NCBI RefSeq assembly: GCF_900142955.1
Contig: NZ_FRCP01000012.1
Coordinates: 124,001-188,000, forward strand
DNA: 64,000 bases
Origin: Anaerosporobacter mobilis DSM 15930
GTDB lineage: Bacteria > Bacillota > Clostridia > Lachnospirales > Lachnospiraceae
Direction: 5' to 3'
Every line of letters begins with the position of its first letter. Position 1 is the stretch's first letter. Below, piece by piece: positions 44,301 to 51,781 of the stretch. A model generated the notes under the pieces. The model searched no databases and was not told where the DNA came from. It saw only the letters and a program-made list of their open reading frames with translations. The translations under genes and the position numbers were made by a program.

Positions 44301-45548
44301 TATACAACAATAAGAACGGTTGTTAAATTACCAAAAGGCATAACTGGATTAAAGATGTATGTTGAAACAGATGGTAAATCAGATATATATGTTGATAATT
44401 TGAGGATTAAGAGAGTTCCGATAGGAACAGAACATAAGGTGACATTCAATGTAAACGGAAGAGGCGATGCTCCTATTAGTCAAGTTATTGCAGAGGAAAA
44501 CCTAGTTTCTATGCCATTAGAGCCAACTGCAGAAGGTTACACATTTGGTGGTTGGTATAAGGAAGCAACTTGTGTGAATGCTTGGGATTTAATGAATGAT
44601 AGAGTAGGTGGAGCAACTGTTCTTTATGCAAAATGGATTTCTACTAATACTGGTGGAAATTCAAATAATGGAGGAAGTTCAAATAATACACAGACTTCAG
44701 AAAATCCAAGTACGACGACACCAGATACAACAGCTCCAAAAGTTATAGTAACAATGGATTCTTATAGAACTATTTACAAAACTTCAGGTACAAACAATGC
44801 TTATGCAACTGTTTCAGAGCTAAAATCACTTCTTGCTAAGAAACAGGAGGTAATATATGAATTTGTAGATGCGAATGAGAAAGTTCAGTACGCATGGAAT
44901 TTTAAAGTGAAAAACTATAATGAAAATATGAAAGATACAAAAATTGATTTAGGTATTGTCATTAATTCAAGTGCAACCTACGGATATAATGATGGAGTAC
45001 TTCTTAATTTTAAGCAAGTAGGAAAACTTCCTATGGGGGCATCTGTTAAAGTAGATGTAGGTAGTACGTACAAAGCTGGTGATAAAGCATACTTATACAT
45101 CTATAATGCTGAAACAAAGAAACTTCAATGTGTACCAAATAGTAAATACATTGTTGATGAAGCCGGTTATGTATCGCTTAATATTATAACTGGTGCAGAG
45201 TATGTATTACTACCCAAAGCCGCAGCAAAGTCGGAAAAGACTTCAGTTCTTACTCAAGTTTCGGTGACAAAGAAAATCACGGTATCTAAAGGAAAAAAGA
45301 AAGATATAATCATTAAATTACCAGATACACTTATGAAGGTTAATTCTCTTGAGCAATTCGATAAGGAGATTAACAAAGCTGTGTATGGTGCTGTTATTAC
45401 CTATAAATCAAGTAATAAATCTGTAGCTACAGTCGATAAAGCTGGTAAAGTTAATGGTAAGAAAAAAGGAAATACTATTATTACAGTAACTATTAAATCA
45501 AGTAACAATACTTCTAAAATATATAAAATAACAATTCAAGTTAAATAA
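41337..45548 (+). CDS. Secreted multidomain GH10 endo-beta-xylanase
   Basis: This 1403-aa extracellular enzyme would cleave beta-1,4-xylan. Signal peptide: residues 1 to about 28-36. A CBM22-like module spans about 60-206. The GH10 catalytic domain (about 225-610) has acid/base Glu394 in WDVVNEA and nucleophile Glu529 in ITELDV. Three further CBM22-like modules lie at about 622-760, 770-895 and 903-1027, ending in similar IYIDNVRV-type strands. A Listeria-Bacteroides repeat (about 1033-1100, GYTFGGWYKEA, YAKWIS) follows, then a Ser/Asn/Thr linker, an unassigned domain, and a C-terminal Ig-like (BIG2-type) domain. No dockerin or SLH domain was seen. It is monocistronic with strong terminators. 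Confidence 0.95.
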   Translation: MSKRNCYVKRGISLLMVVTLVLASLVNAKQVKIQATEVNILEEETGELEDGVSEVTDKVSILENFDELADTNSLKGIQMGNPTLEITVDGFNGSKALKVTKRTENYFGYSYDLAKFAGNTISLKAMVSTYEASTEDSNAFSATLKTTKSGQDDYKQVATVDVVGPDFTTLSGVYDIPAGCESYTLYFETTKDFSYIIDDIAIVVEGDYVNPDDGNSDGYVDTSNYEILKELYQDKFKMGVACEALSHWGGSNPLSEIGNPNKEELIKRQFESITFGNELKPDYNMGYGNEEATDTNLPFVIDTSAKEMLDWAKENNMLVRGHVLVWHSQCPDEIFCKDYTPVYTDDKNSVIDENYLVSRDVMLQRLESYIYNVMKYMYENGYAETIFAWDVVNEAIEVGTNEYNMRDSYWYKTIGPDFMYYAFKYTKDAVVKYSNEYATLYGIDSNNAEALEKIQPELFYNDYNEYQPEKRDAIIGALQREFNGHSIIGDGLIDGIGMQAHLSDNTDINLFCEALRKFDEVVDEVHITELDVIRTSTGVNADYYQAVFYKNLFNALINEVDKGANLTSVTIWGLTDDNSWKKESFPLLFNANLSKKLAFDAIVYAKTGQELPEPAYVEPDFTDMYVTFDDVDTTVETEGFTPRGSSSLTIQKDVVFNGEAALLVSDRAQSWNGASFDVSRFACQTISVSAWVKSAADTVKVSADINGTWPNIASVDTSNGEWTQIKGTYKVPSNLNALQLYFETGDTNDIYIDNVRVKLVGTEEGFEEEESIASARGVGHMPVVSVVDTVYRGTKGHSFLVTRDAQDATMKFDVNRYIGKLVNVKAYVKTEDSKIRLGLDGDNPIQIAEVDTVPGEWTEISGTYQIGVNETSANMYIETNGTADYYVDDIFFEIGEFVNDVESEDLQFTTRWGGAGTITRVEDGANNHAAVLTNRTENYYGAVFDVSAYIGMEVEISLDVKTEDKIIKLTADIDGWPNYAKSTAKSGEYTTIRTVVKLPKGITGLKMYVETDGKSDIYVDNLRIKRVPIGTEHKVTFNVNGRGDAPISQVIAEENLVSMPLEPTAEGYTFGGWYKEATCVNAWDLMNDRVGGATVLYAKWISTNTGGNSNNGGSSNNTQTSENPSTTTPDTTAPKVIVTMDSYRTIYKTSGTNNAYATVSELKSLLAKKQEVIYEFVDANEKVQYAWNFKVKNYNENMKDTKIDLGIVINSSATYGYNDGVLLNFKQVGKLPMGASVKVDVGSTYKAGDKAYLYIYNAETKKLQCVPNSKYIVDEAGYVSLNIITGAEYVLLPKAAAKSEKTSVLTQVSVTKKITVSKGKKKDIIIKLPDTLMKVNSLEQFDKEINKAVYGAVITYKSSNKSVATVDKAGKVNGKKKGNTIITVTIKSSNNTSKIYKITIQVK

Positions 45549-45565
45549 TAGTTAACAAAAATTAA

Positions 45566-45626
45566 AAAGAGACTGTTGCAAAATTATTATAGATATTCAA
45601 AATATATTTTGCAACAGTCTCTCTTT
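45566..45626 (+). terminator. Terminator of the xylanase gene
   Basis: AAGAGACTGTTGCAAAAT at 45567 pairs with ATTTTGCAACAGTCTCT, followed by a T-rich tail. Confidence 0.9.
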
Positions 45627-45656
45627 GTGTACATAAACGTATTCATAACCAACAAT

Positions 45657-45680
45657 AAAAGCTGGCATATGCCAGCTTTT
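45657..45680. terminator. Perfect palindrome, second terminator after xylanase
   Basis: The 24-bp palindrome AAAAGCTGGCAT-ATGCCAGCTTTT is perfectly symmetric and can terminate in either direction. Confidence 0.75.
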
Positions 45681-46164
45681 ATCATTTATAAAAAGAGGAG
45701 TCCAGATAGAAAGGGGAAGTAAAACTATCTGGGTTTATGAAAAAACATTTTAATAAAACAAAAACTTTCAATTTATCAATGAAATCATATACAAACTGTA
45801 ATATTGTCTGACTTCCCTTTGATATGTTTATTATAACCGACATATATGATAATAGTATGGATGAAATATGAACGTTTCGTTAATAAACAAAAAACAAAAG
45901 AATGCAGATTTTACAAAACTTACAATTAATGATTTTTGGCAGACAGGAGATACTATATTTTATAAAAATATTTTTATCTAATAAGAAATAGACTTTTGGT
46001 AATTGATTCATATAATAGTATTGAATATGGCAGTTGCAAAGTAAGATATTATATTGCGATGAGGATAATACATGGAGAAGAAGATTGAAACTTGACGAAA
46101 TAAAGTAAATCAGCTAGAATTTTATTATAATAAGATTTATTAATAAGTAATAGGTGGTGAAGAT

Positions 46165-46632
46165 ATGGTGAATGTTTTTAGAAAGCTAATTCGTAAAGAA
46201 TTTGGTGATAGAAAATATGACCAGTATGTAGGAAGTTACCATAAAAAGATGCTGGAAAAGAATTTTGATTATCGTAATCTTCAGAATGAAGAGATCTATA
46301 ATGATATATATAATAATTTAAAAGATAAGGATTTGGAATCTTTAAAGAAGATGTTTGATCGGTTAACAGAATCTATGCTTATGGTGGTGAAGATTAGTAG
46401 GACGTATTTTTCTATCCTGATTGTCTTTTTAGCTGGTGCATTCTTCTTAATAACCAGAGATTTAGTCCCTTGGGTAACAATGGTAAGTATTATTTTGATG
46501 AGTTGCTGTTTTTTATATAAGACTTATGAATATGTCGCTAATAAATTCTGCTATATAGATGCGAGAATTATAATTGTATATAAATCGGTACTTGATCAGT
46601 TGTTAAAAGGATATCGTAAGAAAGCATTATAG
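46165..46632 (+). CDS. Small two-helix membrane protein, unknown
   Basis: The 155-aa product has a charged N-terminal half (about 75 residues, helical) and two closely spaced transmembrane helices (about residues 80-97 and 101-118). A basic C-terminal tail follows. GGTGGTG precedes the ATG. No family recognised. It is convergent with a HAD phosphatase gene. Confidence 0.65.
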   Translation: MVNVFRKLIRKEFGDRKYDQYVGSYHKKMLEKNFDYRNLQNEEIYNDIYNNLKDKDLESLKKMFDRLTESMLMVVKISRTYFSILIVFLAGAFFLITRDLVPWVTMVSIILMSCCFLYKTYEYVANKFCYIDARIIIVYKSVLDQLLKGYRKKAL

Positions 46633-46660
46633 ATAATAAATAGAGATAAATAGATAATAT

Positions 46661-46704
46661 AAGAAAGGCTTTTGCAAAGTTCAATTCATTGCAAGAGCCT
46701 TTCT
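46661..46704. terminator. Bidirectional terminator
   Basis: AAGAAAGGCTTTTGCAA pairs with TTGCAAGAGCCTTTCTT, between convergent genes. Confidence 0.85.
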
Positions 46705-46720
46705 TAGTGTATTATAGTGT

Positions 46721-47506
46721 TTAGATTAATTTATAATGCTCTAGAGCATATCGAATCCCATTATCATCAACATCTTTTGTCACAAAGGACACGAGTGGGA
46801 AAAGAGATGGGTCTGAGTTACCCATGGCAACACTATTTGATACATATTCTAACATTGGTAAGTCATTGGAACTGTCACCAAAAGCATAAGCATCAGACAA
46901 TGACAAATTAAAATAATTTAATAAAAACTGGATGCCCGTTGCTTTGGAGAAACCTTTTGGTACGATCTCAAAGAACTGGTTTCCTCGGTCAATAAAGGTA
47001 AAGGTATCTTTCTGTCTTTGATAGAAGGTCTTATAATCGCTATCATTTTGTATCCATATAGTAAGTTTAGTGAATTCTATATTCTCGTCATCAAAAGTTC
47101 CTAGATTGATGCTTCTGTTTTTCATCGATTCTCGTAATTCACAAATCCTAGTATTGGTAGAATTGGAATCAAAATAAACAGTAGTGATGCCTTCTAGACA
47201 AGCTTCAAGCTTACATTCTTTAATATCCTTAAGGACTGACACCATACATTCTTTGGTTAATAAATTGTTCAAAAGGACCCTATCTGCATGCATAATATAA
47301 GTACCACAGCCGCATACATATCCATCAAATTCAAGGGAAAGAATACGGTGGTCTAGTTCTTCTAAAGTTCTACCGGTATTGATAAAAGCGAGGTGACCAT
47401 TTTTCCTAGCAGCTTCAATTGCTTCTTTTGTATCCTCGGAGATGACATGTGTCTTTTCGCTTAGAATGGTTCCATCTATGTCAAAAAATAATATACTTTT
47501 ATTCAA
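46721..47506 (-). CDS. HAD-superfamily phosphatase, Cof-like subfamily
   Basis: This 261-aa cytoplasmic phosphatase belongs to the Cof/YbiV type that acts on sugar phosphates or other small phosphorylated metabolites. The nucleophile is in FFDIDGTIL near the start. FINTGRTLEEL is the second motif and FGDSSNDLPMLEYV the Asp-containing end motif, with a C2-type cap between. I chose TTG 47506, with GAGGAGG 5 bp upstream. Upstream in-frame ATGs have no ribosome site and would add about 44 unrelated residues. The substrate is unknown. Confidence 0.85.
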   Translation of the reverse strand: MNKSILFFDIDGTILSEKTHVISEDTKEAIEAARKNGHLAFINTGRTLEELDHRILSLEFDGYVCGCGTYIMHADRVLLNNLLTKECMVSVLKDIKECKLEACLEGITTVYFDSNSTNTRICELRESMKNRSINLGTFDDENIEFTKLTIWIQNDSDYKTFYQRQKDTFTFIDRGNQFFEIVPKGFSKATGIQFLLNYFNLSLSDAYAFGDSSNDLPMLEYVSNSVAMGNSDPSLFPLVSFVTKDVDDNGIRYALEHYKLI

Positions 47507-47716
47507 GGGTGCCTCCTCATTATTCGTTAGTAATAGTTGCAATTGCAATATGTTTATCAACAACGCAAAGAATTTCACAATTGCATACATTAGTAAAATG
47601 TTTGTTATCTTTGAAAATACTAGCATATTAGGCGACAAGATTCAACTTTTTTCTTGGTTCAATAGTTTCGATATAAACAAGGCTGATTGAAGTATCGCTT
47701 ATAATACAGAATTTAC

Positions 47717-47769
47717 TTGACGTATGGTATACTGTGTACTATACTTAAAACGAATGAGAATCATTCTCA
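47717..47769 (+). promoter_or_regulatory. Promoter and Fur box of the feo operon
   Basis: TTGACG (47717-47722) and TATACT (47740-47745) are 17 bp apart. The 7-1-7 inverted repeat TGAGAATCATTCTCA (47755-47769) matches a Fur box and covers the start of transcription, so iron-bound Fur should repress the feo genes. Confidence 0.85.
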
Positions 47770-47783
47770 ATAAGGAGGCGGAA

Positions 47784-48014
47784 ATGACACTATTAGAAGG
47801 CGAAATAAATCAGGTTTATTGTATTGATAAATTATTGATTGATGGAAATACGAGTAGAAGATTACAATCTCTTGGTCTTATTCATGGAACGGATATCAAG
47901 GTTGTTAATAAGAAAAGAAATGGTGCTATTATCTTTAAAACAAGGGGTTCAAGACTAGCGGTAGGCAAGGATATTGCAGACAAGATTATATTAGAGGAAA
48001 GGGAGGCTCACTAA
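47784..48014 (+). CDS. feoA: FeoA ferrous-iron transport protein
   Basis: This 76-aa cytoplasmic SH3-like protein works with FeoB. The family pattern is visible in RRLQSLGLIHGTDIKVV and GSRLAVGKDIADKI. ATG 47784 has AAGGAGG 6 bp upstream and gives a normal length. An upstream frame reaching 47724 runs through the promoter and is not the start. The stop overlaps the feoB start by one base. Confidence 0.9.
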   Translation: MTLLEGEINQVYCIDKLLIDGNTSRRLQSLGLIHGTDIKVVNKKRNGAIIFKTRGSRLAVGKDIADKIILEEREAH

Positions 48015-50062
48015 TGAAAGAGGAATTACAAGTTGCATTCATAGGTAATCCCAATTGTGGTAAAACTACATTATTTAATGCCTACACCGGTGCTAAGTTA
48101 AAGGTTGCTAACTGGCCTGGGGTTACAGTTGAGAAAAAAGAAGGAGCCTTTCGGTATCATAACCATCAATTTAGATTAGTAGATTTGCCAGGCATCTATA
48201 GTCTGACATCATATACATTAGAAGAGAAACTCTCAAGGGAATATATATTAGATGATAGTGTGGATGTAATCGTTGACGTTGCAGATGCATCCTGTCTTGA
48301 AAGGAATCTATTCCTAACGTTACAATTAATTGAACTTGGAAAGCCTGTCATACTTGCACTAAACATGATGGATATTGTGAAAGAAAGAGGTATGGAGATT
48401 GACCTTCATCGTTTACCGGAGATGCTTGGTATTCCTGTTATCCCAGTATCTGCACGTAAAAAATCCGGTTTAGATATCTTGATGCATGCAGTAGCGCATC
48501 ATCAAAAGAAGTTTAACGATGGTAATCTTGAGCACCATCATAGTGATATAGAACATAGTGCTCATAAACATAGTCATCATACTGAATTTGCTTTGGTATA
48601 TAGTGACGAAATCGAAGATAAGATCGATGAGATTATGGAACGACTACTAGCGTATGATCCAGACCTTAAAAATCCCAGATGGCATGCGATTAAGATTCTT
48701 GAACAAGATGAAGAGATCTGCAAAAAAATAGATATTGATTTCTCGGATATTGTTACTAGAAGCTATGAATCGGATATCATTAATCAAAAATACGATTTCA
48801 TTGAAGAAATTATTGAAGAAGTAGTGGTTAATAAAGAGGTAAAAGAAGCGAATACAGATAAAATCGATTATTTTCTTACTCATAGATATTTAGGATTACC
48901 AATATTCCTTGGAATTATGGCTATGGTTTTCGTTCTGACATTCTCTGTAGGAGATTGGTTGAAAGGGTACTTTGAAGTTGGAATAACAGGTTTCTCTGAC
49001 GGTGTATTAGCCGTATTGCAACGGTTACATACCAATGATATGGTCATCTCGTTAGTGGTGGATGGAATTATCGCTGGAGTTGGTGGAATTTTGACCTTCT
49101 TACCGAATATATTCATATTATTCCTAGCGCTTGCTTTCTTAGAAGATAGTGGGTATATGTCAAGAGTAGCGTATATTATGGACGGAATTATGGGGCGTAT
49201 AGGTCTTTCAGGTCGTGCATTTATACCGATGTTATTAGGTTTTGGTTGTAGTGTACCAGCTGTTATGGCAACTCGTGCTTTAGAAGATACCACTGACCGC
49301 AGGAAGACAATACTTGTTACCCCGTTTATGTCTTGTAGTGCTAGACTACCGGTATACGTGTTGTTTTCGGATTTATTCTTTGGAAAATATGCAGTAGTAG
49401 CAGCATTTTCTATGTATGTAATTGGTCTTGTTGTGGCTATTCTCGTAGCTTTCGTAATGACGAAATTACAGAAGAAGAAAGTGAAGAATTCCTTATTAAT
49501 TGAATTGCCAGAATATAAGACACCAAATCTTCATACGATTATTATTTATGTATGGGATAAAGTGAAAGATTATTTAACAAAAGCGGGAACAACAATTTTC
49601 GTAGCTTCTATTATTATGTGGTTTATATTGAATGTAGGTCCTCATGGCTTTGTAACAGATATATCAAAGAGCTTTGGAGCAGGAATTGGTAAGTTAGTAG
49701 TACCTGTGCTTATACCTGCCGGGTTAGGAATCTGGCAAATCGCATTAGCACTAATTTCAGGATTGGCGGCAAAAGAAATCGTGGTATCTAATCTTGGAAT
49801 TTTGTTTGGAATAGGGAATATTGCTTCTTCTGGTAGCAAGAGTGCTTTAATGGATGCTTTAAGCGGGTTTAATTTTACCGCAGTGAACGCCTATGCATTG
49901 ATGATTTTTGTTTTATTATATACACCTTGTGTTGCTACAATAGCAACAATGAAACGAGAAATGAAATCAACAAAATGGACCGTATTCGCGGTATTATTTC
50001 AGGTCATTGTTGCTTGGATAGTATCTGTATTGTTTTTCCAAGTTGCGAACTTGTTTATATAG
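48014..50062 (+). CDS. feoB: FeoB ferrous-iron transporter
   Basis: This 682-aa iron importer has an N-terminal G domain (GNPNCGKTT, VDLPGIYSL, NMMD, SARKKSG), a linker, and a membrane domain with about 8-10 helices and Gate motifs (LLGFGCSVPAVMATR, MSCSARLPVY). Residues 174-189, between the G domain and the helical part, are His-rich (HHHSDIEHSAHKHSHH). This may be an additional metal-binding loop. It overlaps feoA, with which it is translationally coupled. A small Cys-rich protein follows. Confidence 0.97.
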   Translation: MKEELQVAFIGNPNCGKTTLFNAYTGAKLKVANWPGVTVEKKEGAFRYHNHQFRLVDLPGIYSLTSYTLEEKLSREYILDDSVDVIVDVADASCLERNLFLTLQLIELGKPVILALNMMDIVKERGMEIDLHRLPEMLGIPVIPVSARKKSGLDILMHAVAHHQKKFNDGNLEHHHSDIEHSAHKHSHHTEFALVYSDEIEDKIDEIMERLLAYDPDLKNPRWHAIKILEQDEEICKKIDIDFSDIVTRSYESDIINQKYDFIEEIIEEVVVNKEVKEANTDKIDYFLTHRYLGLPIFLGIMAMVFVLTFSVGDWLKGYFEVGITGFSDGVLAVLQRLHTNDMVISLVVDGIIAGVGGILTFLPNIFILFLALAFLEDSGYMSRVAYIMDGIMGRIGLSGRAFIPMLLGFGCSVPAVMATRALEDTTDRRKTILVTPFMSCSARLPVYVLFSDLFFGKYAVVAAFSMYVIGLVVAILVAFVMTKLQKKKVKNSLLIELPEYKTPNLHTIIIYVWDKVKDYLTKAGTTIFVASIIMWFILNVGPHGFVTDISKSFGAGIGKLVVPVLIPAGLGIWQIALALISGLAAKEIVVSNLGILFGIGNIASSGSKSALMDALSGFNFTAVNAYALMIFVLLYTPCVATIATMKREMKSTKWTVFAVLFQVIVAWIVSVLFFQVANLFI

Positions 50063-50122
50063 GATTCGAGGCTTTGCAATTGTCTAGTGTATAATAAGAT
50101 TGGAAAGGAGCCTGATCGTAAT

Positions 50123-50266
50123 ATGATTTCAATCATTATAGTAGCAGCAATAGTGGTATATGCTGCATTTGTAATAAGAAAGAAAGTAAAAGAAATGAAG
50201 GCAGGAAAGTTCTGCAGTTGTGGATGTTCCGATTGCCCTTCGGCAAAGAAGTGTCACACAAAGTAA
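50123..50266 (+). CDS. FeoB-associated Cys-rich membrane protein
   Basis: This 47-aa protein has a single N-terminal membrane helix (MISIIIVAAIVVYAAFVI), a basic stretch (RKKVKEMKAG), and a cytoplasmic Cys-rich tail (CSCGCSDC...KKC). It lies about 60 bp after feoB with AAAGGAG upstream of the ATG, so it is probably a FeoC-like partner for FeoB. The tail might bind iron or zinc. Confidence 0.9.
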   Translation: MISIIIVAAIVVYAAFVIRKKVKEMKAGKFCSCGCSDCPSAKKCHTK

Positions 50267-50679
50267 TATGAATAATTGACCTCAAACTTCGCACATAATA
50301 ACATCATTTAGAGTAGGGAATTGCTATGTTCATAAGAAAAACTATCTGAACACGTCAGCACTTGATTTCGCATTGCGAAATCTTAGTACTGCTACGTGTG
50401 AAGCTAAGCGAGAGCGTGTTTTTCGTTGAATATAACAATTAACTACTCCTAAAAATCTTCAAGTGCGAAGTTAGAATAATGAAACAAGTACAGGTAGAAT
50501 ATCGTGGTTATTCTACCTGTATTGCTATAAAAAAATGTTATTTTTGAAAGAACTCTTTAAAAATTTGAAAATATTTAGTATAATATAAGTATTTAACACG
50601 ATATAAAAAGTAAAATTCTATCGTTACGTAGAATATACATAGTAATAGGCAAGTTCTTTTGCTAGGGAGGTTTTATCAA
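50267..50679. other. Intergenic region with repeat family B
   Basis: Half of this gap is the palindromic element at 50284-50472. The remainder up to the next gene is AT-rich, with no clear promoter or ORF. Confidence 0.6.
50284..50472. repeat. Repeat family B, complete copy (palindromic element)
   Basis: The 189-bp element begins AAACTTCGCAC and ends GTGCGAAGTT. The terminal arms remain complementary for about 60 bp with mismatches. The middle is a second hairpin (ACACGT...ACGTGT, with GATTTCGC/GCGAAATC inside). No transposase gene is present. Its right end matches 14531-14595. Confidence 0.75.
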
Positions 50680-51759
50680 ATGGATAAAAATCTTAAGTTA
50701 TTGGAACAATTAAGACAAGCGGAAATTATGTTAGAGAATGAAAGAGGGCTAAATCTACGGCAAAAACAAGAACTCAGAGAACATCAAAACCTAAGTCCAT
50801 TCGCTTCATTTAGTGATGAATCTGGTGGAAGGGATATCTTAGAAGAACCTTGTGACCTAAGAACTGTATATCAAAGAGACCGCGATCGTATTTTACATTG
50901 TAAGGCATTTCGTAGATTAAAACATAAGACTCAAGTATTCCTTGAACCAGAAGGGGATCATTATCGAACCCGCTTGACACATACCCTTGAAGTAGCACAG
51001 AATGCTCGTACTATAGCAAGAGCGTTACGTCTGAATGAAGATTTAACTGAAGCGATTGCCCTTGGACATGATCTTGGGCATACCCCATTTGGGCATGCTG
51101 GAGAAAGAGCGCTAAACGAAGCTTGTAGAGATGGATTCGAACATCATAAGCAAAGTATTCGTGTGGTGGAACTACTTGAAAAACATGGAGAAGGATTGAA
51201 TCTAACAAAAGAAGTCAGAGACGGTATACTGAATCATCAAACAAGTGGAAAGCCGTCTACGTTAGAAGGTAAGATTGTACGATTGTCAGATAAGATTGCT
51301 TATATCAATCATGATATTGATGATGCCATTCGTGGCATGATAATCAAAGAAGAAGATATACCAAGTATTTATACGGATATCTTAGGACATAGCTCGGGAG
51401 AACGTCTAAATACACTTATCCATGATATAGTAATTCACAGTGAAGGTAAGAATGATATTGTAATGTCACCAGAAGTTGAGGAGGCAATGCTATCGTTAAG
51501 AAAATATATGTTTCGTAGTGTATATACGAATAAAGTAGCGAAAAGCCAAGAAAAGAAAGCAGAAAACTTAGTGAAACAATTATTTGAATATTATGTAGAA
51601 CATATGAATGAGTTACCAGAAGAGTATATTGAGATGATGGAGAAAACGAAAGAATCAGTAGAACAAGTTGTCTGTGATTACATAGCGGGAATGACGGATC
51701 GTTATGCAATAAGTAAATTTAAAGAATTAATGATTCCAGGTTCATGGGGAATCTATTAG
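50680..51759 (+). CDS. HD-domain deoxyguanosinetriphosphate triphosphohydrolase-like protein
   Basis: The 359-aa protein has an N-terminal RRLKHKTQVF motif followed by the HD metal-binding region (LTHTLEVAQNARTIARAL and LGHDLGHTPFGHAGERAL), typical of dNTPase or dGTPase-like enzymes. GGGAGG precedes the ATG by about 8 bp. It sits directly before dnaG and rpoD, a frequent clostridial order. The exact nucleotide preference is unknown. Confidence 0.92.
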   Translation: MDKNLKLLEQLRQAEIMLENERGLNLRQKQELREHQNLSPFASFSDESGGRDILEEPCDLRTVYQRDRDRILHCKAFRRLKHKTQVFLEPEGDHYRTRLTHTLEVAQNARTIARALRLNEDLTEAIALGHDLGHTPFGHAGERALNEACRDGFEHHKQSIRVVELLEKHGEGLNLTKEVRDGILNHQTSGKPSTLEGKIVRLSDKIAYINHDIDDAIRGMIIKEEDIPSIYTDILGHSSGERLNTLIHDIVIHSEGKNDIVMSPEVEEAMLSLRKYMFRSVYTNKVAKSQEKKAENLVKQLFEYYVEHMNELPEEYIEMMEKTKESVEQVVCDYIAGMTDRYAISKFKELMIPGSWGIY

Positions 51760-51781
51760 CTTAGAAAGGAATGGCAATCTG

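Larger units (their letters stand above)
45549..46164. other. Intergenic region between xylanase and the next gene
   Basis: About 615 bp. It holds two terminators (45566-45626 and 45657-45680) and a short hairpin, CCAGATAG/CTATCTGG (about 45702-45733), with AAGGGGAAG in its loop. A possible 24-codon frame begins at 45737 without a convincing ribosome site. The remainder to 46164 is AT-rich, and I see nothing further. Confidence 0.5.
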
